Both the position numbers and the translations under genes were made by a program. The notes under the pieces are model-generated. The model was given only the letters and a program-made list of their open reading frames with translations, searched no databases and was not told the DNA's origin. A DNA stretch of 64,000 bases. It comes from Thermoplasmata archaeon. GTDB lineage: Archaea > Thermoplasmatota > Thermoplasmata > Lutacidiplasmatales > UBA184. The DNA lies in NCBI GenBank assembly GCA_027365105.1, contig DAHXNZ010000001.1, positions 62,001 to 126,000 of the forward strand, given 5' to 3'. How positions within the stretch are numbered: position 1 is the first letter of the stretch; the number at the start of each line of letters is the position of its first letter. Below are positions 38,156 through 47,137 of the stretch, one piece after another.

Positions 38156-38964
38156 AGATCGAAGCCGCCGACGAGGGCAACGTAGCCATCGCGGGGGCAC
38201 CCTCCGATCAGCCCGTCGACGACGTGGAGAAGGGGGCCGATTCCGGGAGCGTGGACCGTCGCCGTCTCGCGAGGCTGATGTCCTTGCGAGCTCGCCTCGT
38301 ACCGTTGCTGGCCAACTATGCCGCCGCGATCTTGGTGTTCGTTGTCGCGTACTTCCTGGTCGGCTTCTACTGGGCTGTGGGGCTCGCCATACTCGCCAAC
38401 GTAGTGATCTACATCTATACCGAGAGGATCTACGTGCCTCCCGGCTACCTCGTCTGTGTATTCGGCGAGGAAAACGGGACTCTGGTCTGGCGGGTCTATA
38501 ACATCCCCAAACAGATCTTCGAGTGCGTCAACAAGGTCGGGGTCAGCAACTCCATCGACACGCGGGCCGGCATGGCCTACCTCGCCGAGCGGATTGACTG
38601 GGACGAGGACGGTTTGCCCGCCCACATCGAGTTCGCGTGGATCCACTACAACACCCTGAACTTCGTCCAGAAGGCCCAGCTCTTCGGTGAGCTACGGGTT
38701 GTCACCGAGAAGCTGATCGCGGCGAACAACCGCTATCACTGGTTGATGGAGTCGATGAGCCTTCGCAAGGCAACCGAAATCGCCCGGCGGAACACCGCCA
38801 TCGTGTCTCGAGCCAAGCGCGAGCCGGACCTTGCCGCTGCCGATGAGATCCACCTCTCCGAGGAGGTCGCGAGGATCGAACGCGAGATGCGGGATCTACA
38901 GGGGCTCACGGCTCAGGTGCCGATACGAGAGGAGCACGTCGAGAGCAGCGGAGTGGTGGTGTAG
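38152..38964 (+). CDS. 2-TM protein with large cytosolic domain
   Basis: LLANYAAAILVFVVAYFLVGFYWAVGLAILANVVIYIY; overlapping start. Confidence 0.7.
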   Translation: MKIEAADEGNVAIAGAPSDQPVDDVEKGADSGSVDRRRLARLMSLRARLVPLLANYAAAILVFVVAYFLVGFYWAVGLAILANVVIYIYTERIYVPPGYLVCVFGEENGTLVWRVYNIPKQIFECVNKVGVSNSIDTRAGMAYLAERIDWDEDGLPAHIEFAWIHYNTLNFVQKAQLFGELRVVTEKLIAANNRYHWLMESMSLRKATEIARRNTAIVSRAKREPDLAAADEIHLSEEVARIEREMRDLQGLTAQVPIREEHVESSGVVV

Positions 38965-38966
38965 AC

Positions 38967-40331
38967 ATGGCAAGGGAGGCGTCAGATGAGAGCCGGATCC
39001 GCCGAGCTCTCAGCCAGGACGTGGCCACCAACCTGCTGGACACGATGGGGGACAACGCTGTAGTCCCGGATCCTTTCGGCCGAGACCCGCGAGTCTTCTT
39101 TGTCTCCGACTGGCGGACGGAGAATGCGTTCCGGGACATGCTGTTCGAGGCTCCCGAACTCGCGCAGAACGACTGGTTCCGCCACCAGTGGGATTCGTTT
39201 CGGACAGCAGAGGTGTCCCGCGCCGCTCTGGCTAAGTCCGACGTACTGACGTTCCTGTCGATGGTCAATCCCACCCGGCAGGACAGGTCGGTTCCGTCGG
39301 TGGACGCAACCCCGGGCCTGCAGTACTGGGCGTACTTCGAGGGACTGGGAACCGAGCGATCGGGCCAGCTGGAGGAGGTTGTCGGCCCTATGGGCAGCGG
39401 CAAGAGCAACTACCTGGTTTGGAAGGTCCGGACAGCCGTTAGCCGTGGACACGCCGTACTGGCCAATTTCAAGGTCGAGGTAGAGGAGGGACCGGGCCGG
39501 TTCCGTGAAGTCCACCGTCTGACGGACGCCGTCCTGCAAACCGTAGAGTGGCGGATGTCGGGATACGACGGGTTGGTGTTCTGGATTGTCGACGAGCAGG
39601 GGGCGAACCTGGGGGGCGCCTCGGGAACGACCAACACGCTCGAGGGCCGTTGGGCCGCCGCGATCCTTACCAAGATTCGCAAGCTCGGAGTGTTTGTAAC
39701 CCGCTGCCGCCAGCAGGAGAACATTCCTCCGTCGCAGCTGCCATGGGTGTCGATCCTGGTCCGAAAGACGATCGCTGACCCGGCCCTGGTAAGGGGGCAG
39801 TATCTCAGCGGCCCCCGTGGGGGGGGCGCCTTCGCGTTCTCTCTGCCATCCATGGGAAGGTACTACGACACAAACTCCCCTGCGAGCTGGGCCTACGATT
39901 TGGATGTGGAGTCGATGGACAGCTGGCTTTCCCGCCATGAGGGGACCGAGGACGCCCTGACCTTGATCGGTCGGTATGCCCGTGCCGCCCATTCCGGTGT
40001 GGATCTGCTGGCCGATGAACTGGAGCGGGAGGCCGAGGAGCGCAAGCAGGCGGCCTCAACAGGTGCCTCGAGCGGCCAGGAGGGTGGACAAGGGGTGGAG
40101 GAACCCCCAGACGAGCCTAAGGGCATGCTCCTGCGCTGTAAGTGTGGTCATGAATGGACATACCGCGGGCGGTCCATCCTCCCTTGGGCGGCCTGTGGAG
40201 TCTGCGGACACCGGGTCCGCAAGGCGCCGTACGTACGGTCGTCGCGGGCTGGCAACCACTCTGAGAGACCTGTAGGGGAGGAAACGAGCCGTACGGTGCC
40301 TCCAGAGCCGGAGGGAGCTGAGGATGGGTGA
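38967..40331 (+). CDS. P-loop ATPase (Zot/FtsK-HerA-like morphogenesis or secretion ATPase?) with C-terminal Zn ribbon
   Basis: Walker A VVGPMGSGKSNYLVWKV, AVLANFKV, Walker B LVFWIVDEQGANLG; C-terminal LLRCKCGHEWTYRGRSILPWAACGVCGHRV. Confidence 0.75.
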   Translation: MAREASDESRIRRALSQDVATNLLDTMGDNAVVPDPFGRDPRVFFVSDWRTENAFRDMLFEAPELAQNDWFRHQWDSFRTAEVSRAALAKSDVLTFLSMVNPTRQDRSVPSVDATPGLQYWAYFEGLGTERSGQLEEVVGPMGSGKSNYLVWKVRTAVSRGHAVLANFKVEVEEGPGRFREVHRLTDAVLQTVEWRMSGYDGLVFWIVDEQGANLGGASGTTNTLEGRWAAAILTKIRKLGVFVTRCRQQENIPPSQLPWVSILVRKTIADPALVRGQYLSGPRGGGAFAFSLPSMGRYYDTNSPASWAYDLDVESMDSWLSRHEGTEDALTLIGRYARAAHSGVDLLADELEREAEERKQAASTGASSGQEGGQGVEEPPDEPKGMLLRCKCGHEWTYRGRSILPWAACGVCGHRVRKAPYVRSSRAGNHSERPVGEETSRTVPPEPEGAEDG

Positions 40332-40884
40332 GGATGTCCAGAAAGTCGGCCTAAGGGCCGTCATCTACGCCAGGTGCTCGACCTCAGAGCAGGATTACAC
40401 CCGCCAGCTGACAGAGCTGCAGGGGGCTGCGGACAGGCTCGGGTGGCGAGTGGTGGCCACTCTGGGATCCACTGTCTCTGGGGGGTCGAACGAATCAGAT
40501 CTATCCCGCCTCCAAGCCGCGGCCAGGAGGGGGGAGTATGACCGTCTCATGGTATGGGAGTTGTCGCGACTCAGCCGTCGGGGGATTGGCCCCCTCCTAC
40601 ACCTGATCCAGCAGTTCGACGCCCAGGGAGTCCGAGTCTACTCGATCCGAGAGCCGTGGGTGGGCGACGACGGGCCAGCTCGTGAGCTCCTGGTAGCCAT
40701 CCTTGCCTGGGCCGCCCGATGGGAGCGTGAGATGATCTCGGCGCGAACGCGATCGGCTCTCGCCTCCCGCAAGGCCCTCGGGATCCACGTCGGACGCCCC
40801 AAGGGATCCCGCGATCGTGTCCCCAGGGTGCGCAGGGCAAAAAGGGGGGGGTCCTTTGCCATCGAGGAGCCGGCCCCGCTCTAA
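40324..40884 (+). CDS. serine recombinase (resolvase/invertase family)
   Basis: RAVIYARCSTSEQDYTRQLTELQGAADRLGW..., DRLMVWELSRLSRRG, EREMISARTRSALASRKALGIHVGRPKGS. Confidence 0.92.
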   Translation: MGEDVQKVGLRAVIYARCSTSEQDYTRQLTELQGAADRLGWRVVATLGSTVSGGSNESDLSRLQAAARRGEYDRLMVWELSRLSRRGIGPLLHLIQQFDAQGVRVYSIREPWVGDDGPARELLVAILAWAARWEREMISARTRSALASRKALGIHVGRPKGSRDRVPRVRRAKRGGSFAIEEPAPL

Positions 40885-41030
40885 AACCGACCCCTTTTAG
40901 CGGCCGCAGGGGAGTGCCCCGGGCCACTGAGGCACCTCCCAGGCCCGGAACAGGGCACCGTCTGGACTGTTTCAGGACCCCTCGTCCCGCCCATGAAATA
41001 CCCCCAGGGCAGAGTCCATGCGGTGAAACC

Positions 41031-41216
41031 ATGAACAGGTTCGACGAGACCTACTGGGAAGGAGCGAGAAACGCGGCGCTGGCGGTCTACCGTGTGGTCA
41101 GGGAGAGAGAGGACGTCCCTGACGACATCCGAAGATTCGCCGAACAGCTGCTCGGAGCCACCGGGGACAAGCGGAACTCCTCCTTCCTGGAGCAGCTGGG
41201 AATCCGATCCCCGTAA
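41031..41216 (+). CDS. hypothetical small protein
   Basis: MNRFDETYWEGARNAALAVYRVVREREDVPDDIRRFAEQLLGATGDKRNSSFLEQLGIRSP. Confidence 0.5.
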   Translation: MNRFDETYWEGARNAALAVYRVVREREDVPDDIRRFAEQLLGATGDKRNSSFLEQLGIRSP

Positions 41217-41459
41217 CCCTCAGGTCTTAGTCAGATCTGCGGAAGATCCGGTGGAGAAGGCCCAGCAACTCGCGAACGCCGCTGGCGGCTACAGGGGAGA
41301 AGCGTAGCCATGACTTCCGAAAGCGAACGTGAAGCAGGTGCGATTTGACCCTGATCGGGGAGAGACCCGAGCGATCGTGCGGAAGGTCAACGACACACTC
41401 GCCCCTGACTTGAACATGGCCTCCGAAGCTAAGTATCCTTTCGTTAGTGTAGTGGAAGC

Positions 41460-41858
41460 ATGGCAAAGTGGTTGTTCCGGTTGAATGGTAGCCCCTACCT
41501 GTCGGAAGGGGCGCCGGACGCCCTTTACAATGCCCAGACAGTGAGGGCCGGGAGCGCACATGGAAAGCCCACGGTCGGGCTGTACACGGCGAGCAATCCG
41601 GCGCCTTTGGCCACCTTCGCCCACAACGCGATTTTCGGTTACATAGTCGAGGGGCAGCAAATCAGAGTATGGAGGCGAGACCCTACTCAGATCGGCACGT
41701 ACGAGCAGGAGGTACACGCAGGGGTGTTCGTCGAGCCCGGCGAGCTGGGCTCCCTCATCACTTGGGACATTCTCGAACGGCACGGTGACCAGGGCTCGCT
41801 TATCGGGCGGATGTTCGCGGACTGGGTGTCGGAGTTCAAGAACTGCTCCTCCCCCTAA
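41460..41858 (+). CDS. hypothetical protein
   Basis: 132 aa ORF, coherent alpha/beta composition, AT-rich upstream. Confidence 0.5.
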   Translation: MAKWLFRLNGSPYLSEGAPDALYNAQTVRAGSAHGKPTVGLYTASNPAPLATFAHNAIFGYIVEGQQIRVWRRDPTQIGTYEQEVHAGVFVEPGELGSLITWDILERHGDQGSLIGRMFADWVSEFKNCSSP

Positions 41859-42056
41859 TGCTGAAAGGACGAAGAGCGGCAAGGCCGATGGTAGTAGATC
41901 ACAGACGGTCGGGTATCCCCGGGCCCGCTGCCACCTCCTAACATCTGACCGGCCGTGAAGGTGGACTTCACGTGTCTCCGCCCATCTCGTGTAGAAGAAG
42001 ACCTATCCGTAACTCCTTTCTTCCCCTAGTCTCTTCCCAGACAGGAGAGGCAATCC

Positions 42057-42629
42057 GTGGAAGTCGAGGACCTTGACGCTAGCCGCATGGCGGTGCTCCT
42101 TACGCTGGACGCCCTCCCGCCCGCCAAGCAAAAGACCCGGCTCATTTTCGAGAAGATACTCTTCCTCCTGACGAAGAACCTCCCGGATGAACTCAAGGAC
42201 CTCAACGCCACCTTCGAGGCCTACCGGTTCGGACCTTACAACGAGTACGCCGACGAGCTGATAGACGGCTTAGACGCTGCTGGGCTCGTTGAGGACGGTG
42301 TGCCCACCGACGAGGGAGCCGCGCTGGCGCGCAAGGTGCGCGATTCTGGCCGGGGCGCACAGATCGCGCACGAGCTGGAAGGTATCGTCAACGCGACGCG
42401 CGAGATGAGCACCGACGACATCCTCTATCTAGTTTACAGCCTCTACCCGGACTATGCACAAAGCTCAGAGATTCGAGGGCGGATACGCTCCTACCGGCTC
42501 GAGCATTTCTCGATAAGCGTAGACGAACTATCCGAGGGTGAGGTGATGGTCGTCCGGTCAGACAAGGGGTCTCGGCTTCGCGTGGAGAAGCACGGGAACC
42601 GGGTCCTTTTGGGGCCCGCGCCCGACTAG
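42057..42629 (+). CDS. Panacea/DUF4065-like (antitoxin-associated) protein, putative
   Basis: FEKILFLLTKNLPDELKDLNATFEAYRFGPYNEYADELIDGLDAAGLVEDG resembles the FGPY-containing Panacea fold. Confidence 0.5.
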   Translation: MEVEDLDASRMAVLLTLDALPPAKQKTRLIFEKILFLLTKNLPDELKDLNATFEAYRFGPYNEYADELIDGLDAAGLVEDGVPTDEGAALARKVRDSGRGAQIAHELEGIVNATREMSTDDILYLVYSLYPDYAQSSEIRGRIRSYRLEHFSISVDELSEGEVMVVRSDKGSRLRVEKHGNRVLLGPAPD

Positions 42630-42631
42630 CG

Positions 42632-43798
42632 TCAGATTCCTTCGCGGTTCTCGCGGCGGGCCACAGCAAGGGCTTCCTGGATCCACCTGCGCTCTGAGAG
42701 CCTCTTGGAAAGAACCCCGGCCGCAGCCCATCCATGAATCTTCCGGGCCGAGCCGGTCATGGCCTCCCGCTCGAATTCGCCTCGGTGGTGGAGTGCCTCA
42801 ACTTCCCCTTTCTTCCCCTCTTGAGCCCGACGGTCCCACCAACTGATTAGCGCAGAGGTCGCGCCGGGCACTCCAACTTTGGCGAAAGCCAATTCCGTTG
42901 GCACCACAACCCGCCCTGGGCTCGGGGGCTTATGGGGAACGTTGGGCATGCGGATGTGGAGGGTGTGGCGCTTCCCGAAACCGTTTACCGGGCCGTCAAG
43001 TTGCAGAAGACCCAGGGCAGGGACATACTCTGCTCGGCCACGGTAGGGTTTCGAGTCGAAGGCGTAGATCGCCCAAGCCTCTCCGTTCTTCTCCCGCAGG
43101 GAATAGCTAGACGATCCGCGGGTCCCGACCAAGGCGCGTATCTGGGCGCTTAGTTGTTGCGTCGTGTTACCGTTGGCGTCTACGATCGCGAGCGGTGCGC
43201 TGACGTCCCTATACGCGAGAAGGAGAGCCGGGACGTCACGGTGGGAGGTATTGACCGGCATCGTAATCCCGAAGCGCCGAGTCCCCGCGCTTGCGCTCCC
43301 CTGAACGAAGGCCGTTACGAAGGGAAGATAGACCGACATGTCCACCGGCTTTAATGTCACCGTGCGTGGTGTCAGGTCCTCTCTTTTGGGTCTTGACATC
43401 CGGTATCGATAGACGAGTGGGGTGGTGGCGATGCTGAGGTTGGGTGGAGGTAGCAGGTGACTAAGATACTCGACATCCGGCTGCTCAATTGTCTCGCCCT
43501 CCCCGACAAGAAGCCGAAGAATGGGGATTCCGGTGGCACCCACTTTCGGGGTAAGGTTGCGCCGGACAAATGCCTGCTGTTTCTTCGCATCCCCGTCGAT
43601 CTCCCGCAGTTCAGTTAGCGTGATTTGACGATATATTTCGACAATGGGTTTCCAGGAGGCGTCAATCGTCGGAGGTAGCGGCCGATCGTTGTCGAGCGCG
43701 GGGAGGAATCGCCCCCACGGTCCCGACCCAACACGGAAGTCGACCGTACGAACGAAGTCGTCCCCCTCGCGGTACTCGCCCGCCTGCTTGATCTCCAT
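42632..43798 (-). CDS. hypothetical 388-aa protein
   Basis: Long ORF, no confident family; convergent with the FGPY protein (2 bp apart). Confidence 0.65.
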   Translation of the reverse strand: MEIKQAGEYREGDDFVRTVDFRVGSGPWGRFLPALDNDRPLPPTIDASWKPIVEIYRQITLTELREIDGDAKKQQAFVRRNLTPKVGATGIPILRLLVGEGETIEQPDVEYLSHLLPPPNLSIATTPLVYRYRMSRPKREDLTPRTVTLKPVDMSVYLPFVTAFVQGSASAGTRRFGITMPVNTSHRDVPALLLAYRDVSAPLAIVDANGNTTQQLSAQIRALVGTRGSSSYSLREKNGEAWAIYAFDSKPYRGRAEYVPALGLLQLDGPVNGFGKRHTLHIRMPNVPHKPPSPGRVVVPTELAFAKVGVPGATSALISWWDRRAQEGKKGEVEALHHRGEFEREAMTGSARKIHGWAAAGVLSKRLSERRWIQEALAVARRENREGI

Positions 43799-43800
43799 TC

Positions 43801-44019
43801 TCAGGACTCGTCTCGGGGGAAGTGGCGGACCAGTTCAAGTCGCCCGCGTTCGTTCGTCCAATGGTAGAACGTCGGCTCCCGAAGAGGGCGGCTGTGAATC
43901 TCTGTCTTGCAGTGCCGAGCCTCGGCCTCGGTCACGTTCCCCGACAGGTCGGTTTCGAAGATCACGACGTTCTGCGGCAAAGTCGGGCCGTTGTAAGCTA
44001 AGCGAGGGGACCTCTTCAA
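43801..44019 (-). CDS. small hypothetical protein coupled to the 388-aa gene
   Basis: 72 aa; stop 2 bp from the downstream ATG. Confidence 0.5.
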   Translation of the reverse strand: MKRSPRLAYNGPTLPQNVVIFETDLSGNVTEAEARHCKTEIHSRPLREPTFYHWTNERGRLELVRHFPRDES

Positions 44020-44261
44020 CCCTTGGACGGGCCAGAGGCGCCCCTTTCACACTTTGGTTCTCCCGGATTTGTCGGGGGTAGCTTGAGGTAGAGCCAACGC
44101 CTTCCCGCGTCAGGGGGAGTCGATGGTGAAGGACACCGAACTCTACCGCCGCCTGCTGGGAATAGTCGCGCCGTGGACCGTCGGTCGGGTCGAAATGGAC
44201 TCGAAGGAACGCCGGGGTGACGTCTGGGCCGCCCACCCCGCAGGGGAGGGTGGCCTTGCCC

Positions 44262-44277
44262 GGACTGCTAGCAGTCC
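44262..44277. repeat. perfect 16-bp palindrome GGACTGCTAGCAGTCC
   Basis: Read directly. Confidence 0.6.
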
Positions 44278-44564
44278 CTCTACCTCTTCGACCATGCCGA
44301 GGAGCATGTCTGGCGCCATCTCGACAGCTGCGCCCTTCACACCCTCCTCCATGCTTGGGTCCCCAGCGTGGAGTGCCCCCTGCATGGGCTTTGAATCCAA
44401 ACCCCCCCTGAGCCCCCGCTTCCGATTCACGACCTGGGGGTTTCGATTCACGCGGAACGCCCACTGGGCTTTGAAAAAGGATGGCCGCTCCTGATCCGAT
44501 TCGATTTCAAGCTGACCTATTTGATTTCACTACGGTCGGGCTTCGCGGTAGCTCCGCTCGACGT

Positions 44565-45323
44565 CTACTTGACCCATTCGTTGAGTATGTCGAGAACCAT
44601 CCCAACGGAGGCAGTTGCGTCGGGCATCGCAACCGGGGTGTACTTTTGATGGGAGCCCGTGTTTCGGAGGTACAAGAATGAGGCCGTCAGCCGGTGCCAA
44701 GCCGCCAGCCCCAGATCGGCCTCTAAGTGCTGCCTGACTGTCGGGTCGAGTAGCACCGTCCCTAGAGGCTTCTCGTCCAAGGAACTGGGCCACCACGAGC
44801 CATTGCCCTTCACCTTCAGAACCCCGTCCAGGACCTTGCCCGCCAAGGAGACGGTGGCCGACGGCAACTGGTGCCGCAGTACGGTGAGCATTTCGTCCAC
44901 ATCGTAGAGCACAAGCTTCCCAAGCACTGTCGAATCGAGGATCGCCAAGGCGGCTTCCGCCAGGGCGAACTCTTCCGCGGCGTTGGTCGCGCGTTGCACT
45001 GGGACGTATGTCACGGTCTCGGGAAGCAGCAGACCCGGCTGCGCCGGTCCGAGCGTCAGGAAAGTAACGCCTTCCCATCGGACCCGCCTTGCGTCGAACC
45101 CACCGGCGGACACCTTGAGTTGGAACTGAACTCTTACCAGCGCGGGGAGGGGGCGTCGCAGGTCGAAGACGGCCGAACCATCCGCGGCTGCTGCCTTGGT
45201 GACCGGCTTGGCCCCAAGGTGCCGGAGCCGAAGGACCTCGAACGTCCATCCTCCCTCTGAAACCCTCCCGTCCGGCAATACGGCAAGGAAACGAACGGGT
45301 TGCACGGCTTGTCGCTGGATCAT
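44565..45323 (-). CDS. hypothetical protein
   Basis: Start at MIQRQAVQPVRFLAVLPDG; about 252 aa coherent ORF. Confidence 0.55.
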   Translation of the reverse strand: MIQRQAVQPVRFLAVLPDGRVSEGGWTFEVLRLRHLGAKPVTKAAAADGSAVFDLRRPLPALVRVQFQLKVSAGGFDARRVRWEGVTFLTLGPAQPGLLLPETVTYVPVQRATNAAEEFALAEAALAILDSTVLGKLVLYDVDEMLTVLRHQLPSATVSLAGKVLDGVLKVKGNGSWWPSSLDEKPLGTVLLDPTVRQHLEADLGLAAWHRLTASFLYLRNTGSHQKYTPVAMPDATASVGMVLDILNEWVK

Positions 45324-45343
45324 GGTCGAAAGGGGATGCGACC

Positions 45344-45672
45344 TCACTCTATAGGCCTGCGGTCCCCAAACTCCGCGGAGATGCCGCTCTCGAACATCTC
45401 GTGGACTACGACCGTGAGGGTGTAGCAGATGAGCTTGCACAGAATCTCGTTAACCTGAGCGACGTGGGTCCGGGAACGGACATGCTCCCCGAACTTCCGC
45501 TTGAGCGCGGAGAAGGCCGACTCCACGTTGGACCGGGGGTGGTACCGGCAGTCGAACTCCTCCCGGTTCGCTTGGAAGAGGTGGTAGGCCTTGCGCCACG
45601 CGGCCGAGCCCTGACCGGCGCCGGTCGAGTTCGACTTGAACGGGATGAGCGCCGGCGCCCTGCCGTGGCTAA
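45344..45672 (-). pseudogene. C-terminal remnant of DDE transposase (IS4/IS5/IS1182-like)
   Basis: ALIPFKSNSTGAGQGSAAWRKAYHLFQANREEFDCRYHPRSNVESAFSALKRKFGEHVRSRTHVAQVNEILCKLICYTLTVVVHEMFE. Confidence 0.85.
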
Positions 45673-45710
45673 CCCAATCGGGTCACATTGCGTTGCACGA
45701 AACGTAGGTT

Positions 45711-45744
45711 AGGAGTCTATTCATAACAATGTGAATAGACTCCT
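45711..45744. repeat. 13-bp perfect inverted repeat AGGAGTCTATTCA-N8-TGAATAGACTCCT
   Basis: Read directly; AT-rich hairpin beside the transposase remnant. Confidence 0.8.
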
Positions 45745-46138
45745 TAGTCCCCCAACGATCAACCTTTTGGTAGACCCACCCGAAGGGTATTTCCTGATGA
45801 AAACCATCTGGGTGCATGGACGTCCCTGATTGTATCCACCAAGCCGCCGAGGAATGCATGAAGAAAGGAACTGGGTCGCTCTTTGCCATCGTGCTTACAA
45901 ACCCTGAACTCGACAACTGCCCAAGTGCCAAGATGGGATGCCCCACTTGCTCACTTGCAATTGCCTACCTTCGGGCGCGACATCTGAATCTGAACGACGG
46001 CCCCAATGGCGCGAATCAACTGTTCAGGAACCTGCTAGCGCAGCAGGGGAGACCCTGCAACCACTTGTAGCCTTTCAGGCCAGTAGGGCTTTTACTGAGA
46101 AGGGGTCCTTCCTTGGCTTGGCTGAATGCCTCCCGACC

Positions 46139-47128
46139 TTACCTGGACACCTTGAGCGTAGTTTGTTTCGGGGCCGCCGGACTGACTTTGTGGGCGGGAC
46201 GGCGTACAGGGGCGCTGAGCCGTTCGAATCGGAACCTTGAGCCTCGAAGGTAATCCTCACGAATCTCAAAGGCCAGCCATCGCCGGTTGACGGCCTCGGC
46301 CACCTCCCCGGTTACATTGCTCCCCGCGAAGGGATCCAGGACAACGTCCTCTTCATCGGTAAGGAACTCTATGAAGAACCTGGGAAGCCTCGCCGGAAAC
46401 CGGGCCGGGTGAGGCTTCACCCCTTCTCGCGTGCAAGCACGGAGGTACCAACTGTTGGACTCGGTGTTAGCAATCTCGATCAGATTGGGGGGTATGGCCC
46501 CGCCGTTGTCCTTCTGAAACTTACTGGAGATGTCCCAGCCTGACGGTCTCAACTTCGCCTTGTAACCGTTTCGAATGAGTTGGACCATCGAGTCGCTGTA
46601 CTTCTCGAGGACATTCCTGTTGCTGGCTTTGGGGTTGGAAGATTTGGACATCCACCAGATCGGGTCGACCGCATCCTTGACCCGGATCCGTCGAACGTTT
46701 ACCCACTCTGCCGGGGAGGGAAGACGCGAAGGGTTGTACCAGAAGAAGTCCTGACAGAGCTTGAAGCCCATCCTGGCCAGGTCGAGGAGCAACTCGTATT
46801 GGTACAGCGACCGGGTCGGCTCCCCAGGGTTCCAGCTTCCACCGATGTCCACGACCAGGCTGCCGTTTTCCTTCAGGACCCGCTTGAACTCCTGAGCGAA
46901 TGGGCGGAACCAGAGGACATACTCCTCCGCAGGGACGTTACCGTATTCCTTCTTCCGCCTCAGTGCAAACGGCGGTGAGGTCACGATCAGATCTATCGAT
47001 TCAGCAGGAAGCTGAGCCAACAGCCTCGTGGAGTCGCCGAGGACGGCTGAACCCAGGTCGGTGCTGTAATAGGGCTTGGGCAGCCCCATCTCCTGGGCCA
47101 AGCTCTCGCCGCCCTTTGGGCTCACCAT
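46139..47128 (-). CDS. type II DNA methyltransferase (N4-cytosine/N6-adenine, SPPF motif, beta-like order)
   Basis: DLIVTSPPFALRRKKEYGN (motif IV) ... LDPFAGSNVTGEVAEAVNRRWLAFEI (motif I) in IV-then-I order. Confidence 0.9.
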   Translation of the reverse strand: MVSPKGGESLAQEMGLPKPYYSTDLGSAVLGDSTRLLAQLPAESIDLIVTSPPFALRRKKEYGNVPAEEYVLWFRPFAQEFKRVLKENGSLVVDIGGSWNPGEPTRSLYQYELLLDLARMGFKLCQDFFWYNPSRLPSPAEWVNVRRIRVKDAVDPIWWMSKSSNPKASNRNVLEKYSDSMVQLIRNGYKAKLRPSGWDISSKFQKDNGGAIPPNLIEIANTESNSWYLRACTREGVKPHPARFPARLPRFFIEFLTDEEDVVLDPFAGSNVTGEVAEAVNRRWLAFEIREDYLRGSRFRFERLSAPVRRPAHKVSPAAPKQTTLKVSR

Positions 47129-47137
47129 CGCGTGGGC

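Noticed and set aside
40324-40884. Serine recombinase as the integrase of the element
   Set aside because: It is short (resolvase/invertase-sized) and far from either att repeat; the tyrosine recombinase at the tRNA fits integration better.
43835-44464. 209-aa minus ORF in the cargo region
   Set aside because: Overlaps the better-supported 43801..44019 frame and has shadow-ORF composition; the 102-aa alternative (44143..44451) is also uncertain.
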